Numbered from the stretch's first letter, positions 19,719 through 30,694 are shown. The stretch: DNA of 64,000 nucleotides from Collinsella aerofaciens (GCF_028207065.1 NZ_JAQLFP010000007.1:9243-73242); one strand, 5' to 3'. Notes: generated by a model not told the origin, from the sequence alone. Translations and numbers: made by a program.

Positions 19719-21065
19719 ATGGAACACGACCTCACACGCGGCAATGTCCTCAAGACCATCGCGGTCTTTGCCCTGCCCTATATGCTCTCGTACTTTTTGC
19801 AAATGCTCTACGGCATGGCCGACCTGTACATGATGGGACAGTTTAGCGGCGCCGCCGGCATCACCGCCGTGGGCAATGGCGCGCAGACGCTCTATATCAT
19901 TACCGTGACGCTCGTGGGCCTGGCCATGGGAACGACGGTCATCGTCGGCCACGCCGTGGGCTCGCGCCGCTTCGACCGCGCCGAGGTTGCCATCGGCAAC
20001 ACCATCACGCTCTTTATGGGTGTCTCGGTGGTGCTGGCCGCTGTCTTGCTCGCACTGTGCCCGCAGATCGTGGCACTCATTGGCACGCCGGCCGAGGCGG
20101 TCGAAGGCACTGCCGCCTACCTGCGCATTTGCTTTGTAGGCATTCCCTTTATCGCCGCATACAACATCCTCTCGGCCATCTTTCGCGGCCTGGGCGATTC
20201 GCGCTCGCCCATGTACGTGATCGGCGTGGCGTGCATCATTAATATCGCGCTTGATTTTCTGTTTATCGGCCACATGGGGCTCGGCCCCGTGGGCGCGGCA
20301 CTCGGCACGGTGACCGCGCAGACAGCCAGCGTTGCCCTCGCGCTCGTGTGGCTCAAGAGCCGTCGCACAAACATCCACGTTAAGCGCAGCGACCTGCGCC
20401 CCCAGCCCGAGGTGCTCGGCAGCATTCTTAAGATCGGCGTGCCCGTGGCCGTGCAGGACGGCTGCATCCAGGTGGCGTTTATGTTTATCACCGTCATCGC
20501 CAACCACCGCGGCCTGGTCGACGCCGCCGCCGTGGGCCTGGTCGAGAAGATGATCAGCTTCTTGTTCATCGTGCCGAGTTCCATGGGTGCCACCGTCAGC
20601 GCACTCACGGCGCAAAATGCCGGCGCGGGCAAGGGCGACCGCGCGCGTCAGGTACTCAAGGATGCCATGACCATCTCGGTCGTGTACGGCTGCCTGATCA
20701 CGGTGCTGATGTGGCTGGTGGCGCCGGCGTTTATTGGCTTTTTTGCCAAGGACGCCGCGGTGGTCGCGGCCGGTACCGGCTATATGCGCAGCTATATTTT
20801 CGACGCGATTTTTGCCGGCATCCACATTTGCTTTAGCGGCTTTTTCGCTGCATACGGCAAGAGCTACATCGGCTTTGCACACAACGTGCTGGCCGTGGCG
20901 CTCATTCGCGTACCGGGCGCGTGGCTGCTGTCGAACGCCTATTCCGACACGCTGTTTCCCATGGGCATCGCTTCGCCATGCGGATCGATTCTGTCGGCGG
21001 TCATTTGCGTTGTCGCGTTTACCGTGCTCAACCGGCGCGGGGCTTTTGACAAACTGGTAGCGTAG
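19719..21065 (+). CDS. MATE family efflux transporter
   Basis: 448 aa, ATG at 19719 with AGAAAG upstream. Twelve hydrophobic segments in two repeats of six; the N-terminal half has MLSYFLQMLYGMADLYMMGQF and the second repeat starts near LGSILKIGVPVAVQDG (about residue 232). Members export cationic drugs or toxic metabolites using Na+ or H+. It is the only plus-strand gene between 1 and 39 kb. The dyad in its promoter suggests induction by a MerR-type regulator. Confidence 0.88.
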   Translation: MEHDLTRGNVLKTIAVFALPYMLSYFLQMLYGMADLYMMGQFSGAAGITAVGNGAQTLYIITVTLVGLAMGTTVIVGHAVGSRRFDRAEVAIGNTITLFMGVSVVLAAVLLALCPQIVALIGTPAEAVEGTAAYLRICFVGIPFIAAYNILSAIFRGLGDSRSPMYVIGVACIINIALDFLFIGHMGLGPVGAALGTVTAQTASVALALVWLKSRRTNIHVKRSDLRPQPEVLGSILKIGVPVAVQDGCIQVAFMFITVIANHRGLVDAAAVGLVEKMISFLFIVPSSMGATVSALTAQNAGAGKGDRARQVLKDAMTISVVYGCLITVLMWLVAPAFIGFFAKDAAVVAAGTGYMRSYIFDAIFAGIHICFSGFFAAYGKSYIGFAHNVLAVALIRVPGAWLLSNAYSDTLFPMGIASPCGSILSAVICVVAFTVLNRRGAFDKLVA

Positions 21066-21076
21066 CGGGGCGACGC

Positions 21077-21163
21077 GAGATCACCCTGATCGATGACATC
21101 ATCAGCGACGACCCCACAACCTACGTGACGCAGATCACGGTGCCGGTTGCCCCGTCCAGATAA
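21077..21163 (+). pseudogene. Possible remnant of a GyrI-like effector-binding domain (MerR-type regulator tail)
   Basis: An in-frame stretch ending at TAA 21161-21163 reads EITLIDDII...PTTYVTQITVPV, a pattern like the last strand of GyrI/BmrR-type effector domains (DEYVTEIQIPV). There is no start or N-terminal part: the frame runs straight back into the MATE stop region. It could be the debris of a regulator lost by deletion. Chance reading cannot be excluded. Confidence 0.3.
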
Positions 21164-21205
21164 GAACTGCCTAGAAAACGTTCAGCTGTAGGCAGAATCT
21201 TGACG

Positions 21206-21396
21206 TTATAGGCCATATTTTGCCTCAAAGGCATCACGTGCCGTGCCAGCAGCACGCTCCCGTTCGGCCACAGCTATGCGAGCCATCAGACGAGCCTTAG
21301 CCTGTTCCTGAACCATGAGGTCATAGTCCTCAGATCGGAGTACGACAAATTTGCTATAGCCGTTTTTTGTAACAGTCACTGGGCCGAGAGCCTCCC
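21206..21396 (-). pseudogene. Truncated Phd/YefM-type antitoxin remnant
   Basis: The minus-strand frame reads EALGPVTVTKNGYSKFVV, then SEDYDLMVQEQAKARL, ending KYGL at TAA 21206-21208. VTKNGY followed by a beta strand and an acidic helix is the signature of Phd/YefM antitoxin cores. The frame is closed by a TAG just upstream of the preserved part, so the N-terminal DNA-binding strand and start codon are missing. No partner toxin is adjacent. It lies 45 nt from the intact PIN/Phd pair. Confidence 0.6.
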
Positions 21397-21440
21397 AACA
21401 AGCTCGCTAAACGCCGGGGACACTCCCCGGCGTGGTGGTT

Positions 21441-21863
21441 TTACTCCTCCGGTATCGGAAATGCACGGATGAACTCTGCGGGCGAGAAGGTCTTGATAGT
21501 CGAGCGTACAAAAGCGGCGCGATCGCGCGTGATGATAAAGTCCACACCGGCACGCTCGGCCATCGCACGAATACAGCCATCCTCAAAATCCGGCTCATCG
21601 GAATAGGCGGAGGTAAAACAAGCTTCTTGGTCGAGAGGCTCTAACGAGTAGCTCTTAAGGCAGTCGCGCACCACCTCGCGGGCGCGCGCCTCGCCGGCCT
21701 GTTTGGTGAGAATGTAATATGCGTCCTTGAGAGAGCAGGCCGAAACAACGCCCTCGATAAGCCCCACGTCAACAAGCCCCTTGATGGTTTGCGCCGCCCC
21801 ATGCTCCGGCCGACCAGGAAGCACGCAATCGAGCAGAAAATTGGTATCGAGAAAAGCCCTCAT
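21441..21863 (-). CDS. PIN-domain toxin (VapC-like)
   Basis: 140 aa. The PIN ribonuclease fold is shown by the N-terminal AFLDTNFLLDCVL (Asp6), a central Glu/Asp set (SDEPDFEDGCI) and the C-terminal VDFIITRDRAAF. Family toxins cleave tRNA or rRNA when freed from antitoxin. The ATG overlaps the antitoxin stop by 4 nt (ATGA), the usual antitoxin-first coupling. The pair is probably autoregulated through the dyad at 22293-22314. Confidence 0.85.
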   Translation of the reverse strand: MRAFLDTNFLLDCVLPGRPEHGAAQTIKGLVDVGLIEGVVSACSLKDAYYILTKQAGEARAREVVRDCLKSYSLEPLDQEACFTSAYSDEPDFEDGCIRAMAERAGVDFIITRDRAAFVRSTIKTFSPAEFIRAFPIPEE

Positions 21864-22252
21864 AGGTAGCGCTCCCTCGCGACGCGCTTTTCATCTTCAA
21901 CCGTCATCGTATCGAGCGGCGTTCCCTTTGGCATTTTAGCCACGATATCGAGATACTCCTGGTAGTCCTCATCCTCCGCGAGCATCTCGCGAATCTCCTT
22001 CCAGGTGATCTTGGGATGCCACATCGTACCCACGTCGCGCTTGGGCTTGTCCGTGCCGCACGTCGGCTTTGCGCCCCCACGTTCCTGGGCAGCGTCATAT
22101 TCCACTGCAACCGGGCCTTGATAGTCGAGCGGTACGATCTTGAACAACGGCTTGCTCCGCTTGAAGACCACAACCTCCTCGCCCTCATTGGCAACCTTTT
22201 CGGCCACCTGCGTAAGGTTTTGGCGCAGCTCCGAAAATGCGACGGTAACCAT
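21860..22252 (-). CDS. Phd/YefM-family antitoxin
   Basis: 130 aa from the ATG at 22252 (GAGGAG 6 nt upstream; an ATG 6 codons earlier has no such site). N-terminal DNA-binding fold: MVTVAFSELRQNLTQVAEKV, then EEVVVFKRSKPLFKIVPL. The extended C terminus (about 55-130) should wrap the PIN toxin. It is longer than most Phd proteins (about 80-90 aa), with an inserted charged segment at about 50-80. Cotranscribed with the toxin downstream. Confidence 0.85.
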   Translation of the reverse strand: MVTVAFSELRQNLTQVAEKVANEGEEVVVFKRSKPLFKIVPLDYQGPVAVEYDAAQERGGAKPTCGTDKPKRDVGTMWHPKITWKEIREMLAEDEDYQEYLDIVAKMPKGTPLDTMTVEDEKRVARERYL

Positions 22253-22292
22253 AACGGCTCCTCTCAACATATATCTTCACTGCTCAGTATAC

Positions 22293-22314
22293 ACGTTAAT
22301 GTTAATGTTAACGT
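22293..22314 (-). promoter_or_regulatory. Probable operator of the toxin-antitoxin operon
   Basis: Perfect inverted repeat ACGTTAA (22293-22299) and TTAACGT (22308-22314) with an 8-nt spacer. The interior repeats GTTAAT. Centred about 50 nt upstream of the antitoxin start, in A+T-rich DNA where the promoter should be. Dyads of this kind bind Phd/toxin complexes. Confidence 0.55.
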
Positions 22315-22470
22315 ATATGAGAATCACCACAATGAGGGACAATTCATCATTGCAGACCCCTCCGCTTTGTATGAATCTCCTATCGCTCCGGAACGACACC
22401 GCTCCGCAGGATCACCCTCAGCAAGCTACGTGGCGAAGATCATGCCACCTGCCACCACGCCCAAATAATA

Positions 22471-22500
22471 ACCTCCCGGAAAGCGTTTCCGGGAGGTTTT
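22471..22500. terminator. Bidirectional intrinsic terminator after ligA
   Basis: CCTCCCGGAAA (22472-22482) and TTTCCGGGAGG (22486-22496) form an 11-bp stem. A+T-rich tracts lie on both sides. It begins about 20 nt past the ligA stop. Confidence 0.8.
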
Positions 22501-22520
22501 CTAATTTGATTATCGATGTC

Positions 22521-24782
<2,262 letters not shown>

Positions 24783-24932
24783 CTAGAGTACCACCGGTCG
24801 CAATGGGGCCGAATAACCCTTTCGAACCGCACCGAATCGGCAGCCGTCAGACCGGGGTGGATCGCGCGATCAAACCATGCCCTTGCCATTTCTAAATGAT
24901 CCGTTTTCCTCCGCCTCCAACGGATCAATAAG

Positions 24933-24969
24933 AAAAAAAGGGGCTGTCCCACGTTGATGGGACAGCCCC
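24933..24969 (-). terminator. Intrinsic terminator after the HtrA gene
   Basis: Perfect 12-bp stem GGGGCTGTCCCA / TGGGACAGCCCC with a 6-nt loop. On the minus strand it is followed by seven T (24933-24939). It lies 31 nt past the protease stop. Confidence 0.92.
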
Positions 24970-24999
24970 CTCTGGCCTCGATATGTGCGATACGACTCG

Positions 25000-26460
25000 T
25001 TAGAAACCCTGACCGTAGCCCTGACCCTGGCCCTGCTGGCCCAGCAGCTCCTCCAGATACTGGCGCAGCTGCTCGTCGGTAATACCGCCGTTGCCAGTGT
25101 CGGTCGAGCTGTCGTCCTGCTGCTGACTCTGCAACTCTTCATCGGAGCCCAGCTCGACGGTGACTTTCTTCTCTTCCTTGCCGCGCACGAGCGTGATCTC
25201 GACCTTCTCGCCCACCTCGTGGCTGCGCAGCGCGATGATCAGGCCGTCAGCGCTTGTAATCTCGTCGTCGCCCAGCTTGGTAATGACATCGCCCTCCTGG
25301 ATACCGGCCTTAGCGGCAGGACCGTCCTCGACAACGCTCGCCACGTACGCGCCGCTATCGGTGCTCAGCTTGTTGGTGCGAGCGTTGAGCGCATTGACGC
25401 TCGAAAGCGTGGCGCCCAGGTACGGATGCACCGGCGTCTTGCCGTCGATGATCTGGTCGGCAATGTTCTTGGCATAGTTAACGGGAATGGCAAAACCAAC
25501 GCCCGAGCTGGAGCCCGAGTAGCTCTCGATGAGCGAGTTGATACCCACGAGCTCGCCATTGTCGTTAACGAGCGCGCCGCCGGAGTTGCCCGGATTGATG
25601 GCAGCATCGGTCTGAATCATGTTGGCATAGATGGTGTTACCGCTGGTAGAGCTCATGGCCGTGGAGCGATACAGCGCCGACACAATGCCCGTGGAGACAG
25701 ACTGCTCGTTGCCGAACGGCGAGCCGATCGCCATGACCCACTCGCCCACGTTGAGCTTGGAGGAGTCGCCGATCTCGATCGGCGTGAGCTTGGAAGCATC
25801 GGCGTCCTTGAGCTTGATGACGGCCAGGTCGCTCGAGGCATCGTTGCCCACGAACTCGGCCTCGTACGTAGTGCCGTCATCCATGGTCACCACGTACTGG
25901 TCGTAACCATCGACCACGTGGTTGTTGGTAAGGATGTGCCCCTCGGTATCGAGCACCACGCCCGAACCGACGCTGCCCGAGTTGTCCGACTCGTCGGCAG
26001 ACTGCGAAAGCGAGCCATTCTGGCCGCCGCTCGAAGTGGCGGTGATGGAAACCACGGAGGGCAGGGCCTTGGCAGAAACGGCCTCGGCCAGCGTGGTGTC
26101 CTCGGAATCAATCGTAATCTTTTGCGTCGATGAACCCGAAGCACCCGCCGTCACGGCATTCTTGCCGCCGCCAATGTTGAGCGTGCCGCTCATAATGAGC
26201 GCAATGACCAGCAGGGCGCCGCAGGCACAACCGGCAAGCGCCGTAATAAAGATCGGCAGCTTTTTGGTCTTAGTCTTGACCACTGTGTGCTTGTTTACAA
26301 CCTGCTGGCTGCCCAGCGGCTTTCCGGTCTGCGTGTCGTAGGCCTGCACGTAGGGAATGTTGCTGTCGGCAGGCGTCGACTCTACCTGCACACGCGGCTG
26401 CTGTTGGGTCTCGCCGGCGTTGCCCGCATCCTGGGGACGCTGGGAATCGTTCTCGCTCAT
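25000..26460 (-). CDS. HtrA/DegP-like serine protease, membrane anchored
   Basis: 486 aa from the ATG at 26460 (AAAGGA 8 nt upstream). A cytoplasmic N-terminal region rich in Gln (about 1-65) precedes one TM segment (about 68-92, LPIFITALAGCACGALL). The trypsin-like domain has His in LTNNHVVDG, Asp in SSDLAVIKL and Ser in GNSGGALV. A PDZ domain follows (about 365-450). The tail is Gln/Gly-rich (LGQQGQGQGYG). It degrades or refolds damaged proteins outside the membrane under stress. Single gene with a strong terminator. Confidence 0.92.
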   Translation of the reverse strand: MSENDSQRPQDAGNAGETQQQPRVQVESTPADSNIPYVQAYDTQTGKPLGSQQVVNKHTVVKTKTKKLPIFITALAGCACGALLVIALIMSGTLNIGGGKNAVTAGASGSSTQKITIDSEDTTLAEAVSAKALPSVVSITATSSGGQNGSLSQSADESDNSGSVGSGVVLDTEGHILTNNHVVDGYDQYVVTMDDGTTYEAEFVGNDASSDLAVIKLKDADASKLTPIEIGDSSKLNVGEWVMAIGSPFGNEQSVSTGIVSALYRSTAMSSTSGNTIYANMIQTDAAINPGNSGGALVNDNGELVGINSLIESYSGSSSGVGFAIPVNYAKNIADQIIDGKTPVHPYLGATLSSVNALNARTNKLSTDSGAYVASVVEDGPAAKAGIQEGDVITKLGDDEITSADGLIIALRSHEVGEKVEITLVRGKEEKKVTVELGSDEELQSQQQDDSSTDTGNGGITDEQLRQYLEELLGQQGQGQGYGQGF

Positions 26461-26631
26461 AGCTGCGATCCTTTCGTCAAATAACCAAAGGCCCGCCAAA
26501 CATGTGGCGGGCCATCATTGTTCACGTTGAGTTGTACCCCAATATGCGGGTGCAAGTGTATGAGAACGCAATCTTTTAGGAAGGCTTAAGTTCTGTTGCA
26601 GACCCGAAAGAGCCCCTCACCTGTGGCAAAA

Positions 26632-26664
26632 CCGCCACAAAGGCGCCTGTTCCCTTTGTGGCGG
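26632..26664. terminator. Hairpin repeat, family 1 (copy 6)
   Basis: CCGCCACAAAGG pairs with CCTTTGTGGCGG: the second base pair is changed on both arms relative to other copies (A-T to G-C), a compensatory change. It ends 5 nt before the stop of the regulator gene at 26669. Confidence 0.6.
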
Positions 26665-26668
26665 AAAT

Positions 26669-27331
26669 CTAGTCCTTAAACAGATAGCCCACGCCGCGGA
26701 CGGTGGTGATGTGTGCCGCGATCTGCGGGCCCACCTTGGAGCGGATGCGTCGGATATGCACGTCGACGGTGCGCGTACCGCCGCAGTACTCAAAGCCCCA
26801 CACGCGGTGCAGCAGTACCTCGCGGCTGTAGGCGCGGTTGGGATGCGTCGCCAAAAAACTCAGCAGCGAGTACTCCATCAGCGTCAGGTCAATGGGCTCG
26901 CTATCGAGTGTCACCTGGTAGGTGGCCAGGTTGATCTCAAGGTTATCGATGTTGAGCACATCATCGGAGGCGACGGGCTCCTCCTCGCCCATCAGACGCT
27001 GCGCACGAGCCTTGAGCTCGTTGGGCGTCGCCGTGGGACATACAAAGTCGGCATGCGCATGATTCGGCAGGCGCAGGGTGCCGAGCGCCTCGTCGTCGAC
27101 GATCACCAGCATGGGAACGCCGCCGCGATCGTCGAGCCACTTGGCAATCTGATCGATGCGGTCGCTGCGGATGCCATCGGAATCGAGGATCAGCAGGTCA
27201 AAGTCGTGCGCCGCAGTTGGCGAATCGGGGGTGGCCAGACTCACCTCGACACCCATGGTGGTCGTCAAGCTGCGGGCAAACTCGTGGAAGCGCGTCGTGC
27301 GCGCCATGAACAGGGCACTCTTTTCGGACAT
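26669..27331 (-). CDS. OmpR-like winged-helix regulator, probably GlnR-type
   Basis: 220 aa from the ATG at 27331 with TTGGAGG 6 nt upstream. Residues 1-115 look like a weak receiver domain: the Asp region reads FDLLILDSDG, but the usual acidic pair at the N terminus is not clear. Residues about 125-220 are a Trans_reg_C winged helix (DLTLMEYSLLSFLATHPNRAYSREVLLHRVWG...RTVDVHIRRIRSKVG). It lies 50 nt after glnA on the same strand with no histidine kinase nearby. Orphan atypical OmpR-type regulators control nitrogen genes in actinobacteria (GlnR), so that role is inferred. Confidence 0.75.
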   Translation of the reverse strand: MSEKSALFMARTTRFHEFARSLTTTMGVEVSLATPDSPTAAHDFDLLILDSDGIRSDRIDQIAKWLDDRGGVPMLVIVDDEALGTLRLPNHAHADFVCPTATPNELKARAQRLMGEEEPVASDDVLNIDNLEINLATYQVTLDSEPIDLTLMEYSLLSFLATHPNRAYSREVLLHRVWGFEYCGGTRTVDVHIRRIRSKVGPQIAAHITTVRGVGYLFKD

Positions 27332-27381
27332 ATCGGCCTCCAAAGAAATGAGCTCAATCGTACTGGGACAAGCCAGCGCGA

Positions 27382-28719
27382 TTAGGAGTTCGCCAGGTAG
27401 TGCTTGATCTCCCATTCGGTGATCGTGGACTCAAACTTATGCCACTCGTCGCGCTTCTTTTTGAGGAAGAAGCTATGGATGTGCTCGCCGAGGGCATCCT
27501 TCATAAACTGCGAGTCCTCAAAGACGTCGAGTGCCTCTTTAAGCGAGCGCGGCAGCGGCGTATAACCGGCCTCGAGCATCTGGCGGTCGTTGAGCTTGAG
27601 CGTCTCGGCCGTGGCCTCGAGCGGGAGCTCCAGCTTGCGCTCGATGCCGTCGAGACCAGCCGCCAGCGTGACGGCGTTGACCAGATACGGATTGGCCATG
27701 GGATCGGGGCTACGAAGCTCGATGCGCGTGGACAGCTGCTTGCCGGGCTTGTAGACCGGGATGCGAACCATGCTTGCGCGGTTGCGCAGGCCCCACGTGG
27801 CGTACTGCGGCACGGAGTCGCCGCCCGTGGTGATGCGCTTGTACGAGTTGACGGTGGGGTTGGTGATGGCGCTGATCTCGCGCGCGTGCGCCAAGATACC
27901 GGCCATGTAGTGCTTGGCGACGTCGGAGAGATGGTACCTCTCGTCGGCCTCGCCCCAAAAGACGTTGTTGCCGTCGTGGTCGAACAGCGACTGATGCAAA
28001 AACATGGCGCTGCCGTCCTCGCCCGCCAACGGCTTGGGCATAAAGGAGGCGTGGCAACCGCTCTCGTAAGCTTGCTGTTTAATGATGAGCTTGGCCGTGG
28101 TAATGGCGTCGGACATGCTCAGGGCCTCGGCGTGGCGCAGGCTCATGCCGTGCTGCGAGCGACCGGCGGCGTGGAAGGTGTACTCCACGGGCACGGACAT
28201 CTTCTCGAGCGTAAGGACCGTGTTGCGGCGCAGGTCGCGCGCGGCGTCGCTCACCGAAAGATCGAAGTAGCCCACATTGTCGAGCGGCTCGGGCGTGCGC
28301 TCGTCGGGGAAATAGTAGTACTCCAGCTCGGCACCAACGTTGAGCAGGTAGCCGGCCTTCTCGGCCTTATGGAACATGCGGCGCAGCGCAGCGCGCGGGT
28401 CGCCGGCGAAGGGCTCGCGATCGGGAGTGCACACGTCGCAGAACACACGGGCGACGCCGTTGTGGCTCGGACGCCACGGCAAAATCTGGAAGGTCGAGGC
28501 ATCAGGGAACGCCAGCATGTCGGCTTCCTCGGGCGTAGCAAAGCCCTCGATGGCCGAGCCGTCAAAGCCAATGCCCTCCTCAAATGCGACCTCGAGGTCC
28601 TCGGGGCTAATGGCAAAGTTTTTGAGGCGGCCGAGAATGTCGACAAACCACAGACGCACAAAGCGGATGTCACGCTGTTCTACGGAGCGGAGTACGTAAT
28701 CGATGTTCTGCTGGTTCAT
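27382..28719 (-). CDS. glnA: Type I glutamine synthetase
   Basis: 445 aa, ATG at 28719 with AAAGGGGAG upstream. Makes glutamine from glutamate, ammonia and ATP. N-terminal beta-grasp domain (about 15-100), then the catalytic domain with GAELEYYYF, HAAGRSQHGMSLRHA, NPTVNSYKRI and the ELRSPDPMANPYL region. The length and the lack of the NLYDLP adenylylation loop place it with the GSI-alpha forms found in low-GC Gram-positives, which are feedback-inhibited rather than adenylylated. Followed by an orphan OmpR-like regulator. A GlnR-like box lies 65 nt upstream. Confidence 0.95.
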   Translation of the reverse strand: MNQQNIDYVLRSVEQRDIRFVRLWFVDILGRLKNFAISPEDLEVAFEEGIGFDGSAIEGFATPEEADMLAFPDASTFQILPWRPSHNGVARVFCDVCTPDREPFAGDPRAALRRMFHKAEKAGYLLNVGAELEYYYFPDERTPEPLDNVGYFDLSVSDAARDLRRNTVLTLEKMSVPVEYTFHAAGRSQHGMSLRHAEALSMSDAITTAKLIIKQQAYESGCHASFMPKPLAGEDGSAMFLHQSLFDHDGNNVFWGEADERYHLSDVAKHYMAGILAHAREISAITNPTVNSYKRITTGGDSVPQYATWGLRNRASMVRIPVYKPGKQLSTRIELRSPDPMANPYLVNAVTLAAGLDGIERKLELPLEATAETLKLNDRQMLEAGYTPLPRSLKEALDVFEDSQFMKDALGEHIHSFFLKKKRDEWHKFESTITEWEIKHYLANS

Positions 28720-28784
28720 GTCGCTCCCCTTTCTTTCGGGCGGGTTTCGACTGGTCTATACCGCAGATACTATCGCAGAAAAAT

Positions 28785-28800
28785 GTTTCCGCAGGGTTAA
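28785..28800 (-). promoter_or_regulatory. Candidate GlnR-type box upstream of glnA
   Basis: On the minus strand TTAAC-CCTGCG-GAAAC matches the actinobacterial GlnR half-site layout gTnAC-n6-GaAAC at nine of ten specified bases. It lies 66-81 nt before the glnA ATG. Only one clear pair is seen; full sites usually have two. Confidence 0.45.
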
Positions 28801-28853
28801 AGCGTATCAAGCGCTCAAAAAACGTGCGCGAGCAGGCCGTTGCGAACGAGCGG

Positions 28854-29876
28854 CTAGCGCGAGGTCGAAGCGCGGTGTTCGATGCGGCCGGGGACCTCGA
28901 TGCGCTTGGGGGCGAGCTTTGCGGCGTCGCCCACCGTAGTGGTAACGACGTCGATGCGCTCGGACAGGCGCTCGACTACGCGCTCGGCAATGGTAAGGGT
29001 GTCTTGCGCGGCCGTGGTCACACCGCCAAAGAGCACGTGGTTCCAGGGATAGTCGTCAAACGTCGCAATCTTGAGGCCAGCCGGCAACGAGGGTCCCAAC
29101 TGTGCCAGTGCCTCGGTCAGACGCAGAAAGACCAGACCGTTGACGGCAATGAGGCCGAGCTTTTTTCCCGCATAGTCACGGATGGTCTCGTCCAGGCGAC
29201 TGACACCCTCGACGCCACCATCGGCCAGGGTGACGACCTCACCCGCAAGGCCGCGGCGCGAAAGCTCGTCGACAAAGGCCTCGGCACGCTCGCGACGCAC
29301 AGGGCTGTCGTCGCTTGCCTCGGTGAGCAGGCACAGGCGCTCGCTGCCCGCGACAGCCAAGGCGTCTACCAGGCCGGCGACCAGCTCACGGTTGTTGGAG
29401 GTCACCAGATCGACACCGCCGGCGGCAATATCGCGGTCGAGCAGCACGACGGGCAAGCGTCCCGCTGCCGCGGCGATTGCCTCGTCATTGCCGCCACAGG
29501 TGTTGACGACCAGGCCGTCCACGCCGGCATCGATAAGTCTGGTGAGCGACTCTGCTTCCTTGGCGGAATCATTGCCGCTAATGGCAGTCATAAGCGAGCA
29601 GCCGCGCGCGGCGGCACTGGCGGAAAGCCCTTCGAGCATGGCGCTGGAGAACGGGTTAGCGATGTCGGCCAGGATCACGCCGATGAGGTTGGTACGCGAG
29701 CTGCGCAGATTGCGCGCGGCGGCACGTGGGCGATAGCCGGTGCGATCGATAACCGCCGCGATGCGCGCGCGAGTTTCCTCGGTCATCTGCCCGGGGCGGT
29801 TGTTGAGATAGCGCGAAACCGTGGCCGGGCTCACGCCCGCCTCGGCGGCAATGTCCTTGATTCTCATCTGCGCCAT
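28854..29876 (-). CDS. LacI-family transcriptional regulator
   Basis: 340 aa from the ATG at 29876, where the helix-turn-helix begins at residue 4 (RIKDIAAEAGVSPATVSRYLNN). The hinge helix is ARNLRSSRTN, followed by a periplasmic-binding-protein-like sensor domain (about 60-335) for a sugar or nucleoside ligand. It stands alone between glnA and a GntR regulator, with no metabolic gene beside it, so the target is unknown. The terminator is not obvious. Confidence 0.85.
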   Translation of the reverse strand: MAQMRIKDIAAEAGVSPATVSRYLNNRPGQMTEETRARIAAVIDRTGYRPRAAARNLRSSRTNLIGVILADIANPFSSAMLEGLSASAAARGCSLMTAISGNDSAKEAESLTRLIDAGVDGLVVNTCGGNDEAIAAAAGRLPVVLLDRDIAAGGVDLVTSNNRELVAGLVDALAVAGSERLCLLTEASDDSPVRRERAEAFVDELSRRGLAGEVVTLADGGVEGVSRLDETIRDYAGKKLGLIAVNGLVFLRLTEALAQLGPSLPAGLKIATFDDYPWNHVLFGGVTTAAQDTLTIAERVVERLSERIDVVTTTVGDAAKLAPKRIEVPGRIEHRASTSR

Positions 29877-30001
29877 AGCGCACCCCGTTTCCCAATTGTC
29901 GGCAGTCTGAGCCATTTTAGGCATTTTTTTAAAAATCTCGCTTGCAAAACGTTGTAGGTGAGCGGCATCGTTTTTGCGCCTCGAGCAGATGCGATGATGG
30001 G

Positions 30002-30694
30002 CTAGATAGACGAATCTTTGGACAGCTCGAAATAGTCAGGATGCAAGGCGATAACCGGGCCCTGCTCCTCGGGCATCAGATGCAAGTGCGTCTCTGCCAG
30101 GTAGCTCGCCGTGTCGGTATCGCCCCTCTTAATGGCCTCGAGAATCCGACGATGTTGTCGACGAATCGGCTCCCAATCCAGGTCCTGCGACACCATACGC
30201 AACCAGTTGTATCGCTCAAAATGCGTGTTGACGCTCTTCATCCAATCCCACAGCATGTGACGACCGGCAATCACGAAACACGTCTCATGGAACAGGTTGT
30301 CCAGGTCAAAGAAACGACGCGTTTCGCTATGGTCGAGCGACTCGGACTCGGCAAGAATCTGCTCGAGCCGATACTTTTGCTCGGGCGAAGCGGCCGAACA
30401 GCATTTAATAAGCACGCTTCTCTCGAGTTTCTCGCGCAAGAAACAGGCATTCTCGGCGTGTTCCATGCTGATCTTAGAGACGTAGGTGCCGCTCTTGGGA
30501 CGCGTTTCCACCAGCTCCTGCTCGCGCAGGCGCACAAAGGACTCGCGAATGGGCGTACGCCCGATTCCCGTCTCCTTTTCCAGACCAATCGCCGAAAGGC
30601 GCGTGCCGGGCTTGAGCTCGGCATAGATGATCTTGGAGCGCAGTGCGTTGTATGCCTGATCTTGCAGGCTCTGATAATGCTGGTGTTGTTCCAT
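30002..30694 (-). CDS. GntR-family regulator with FCD ligand domain
   Basis: 230 aa from the ATG at 30694 (GAGGGC 5-6 nt upstream); an upstream GTG at 30736 lacks a ribosome site. N-terminal winged helix (SLQDQAYNALRSKIIYAELKPGTRLS...GIGRTPIRESFVRLREQELVE) and an alpha-helical FCD domain (about 85-220) with conserved acidic and His residues (DLDNLFHETCF, THLHLM) that often bind a metal and a carboxylate. Likely represses an organic acid or sugar acid pathway. No such gene is adjacent. Confidence 0.85.
   Translation of the reverse strand: MEQHQHYQSLQDQAYNALRSKIIYAELKPGTRLSAIGLEKETGIGRTPIRESFVRLREQELVETRPKSGTYVSKISMEHAENACFLREKLERSVLIKCCSAASPEQKYRLEQILAESESLDHSETRRFFDLDNLFHETCFVIAGRHMLWDWMKSVNTHFERYNWLRMVSQDLDWEPIRRQHRRILEAIKRGDTDTASYLAETHLHLMPEEQGPVIALHPDYFELSKDSSI

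Noticed and set aside
22320..22468. Small plus-strand frame ending before the ligA terminator
   Set aside because: No ribosome site, no recognisable family, and it overlaps the toxin-antitoxin promoter dyad; probably chance.
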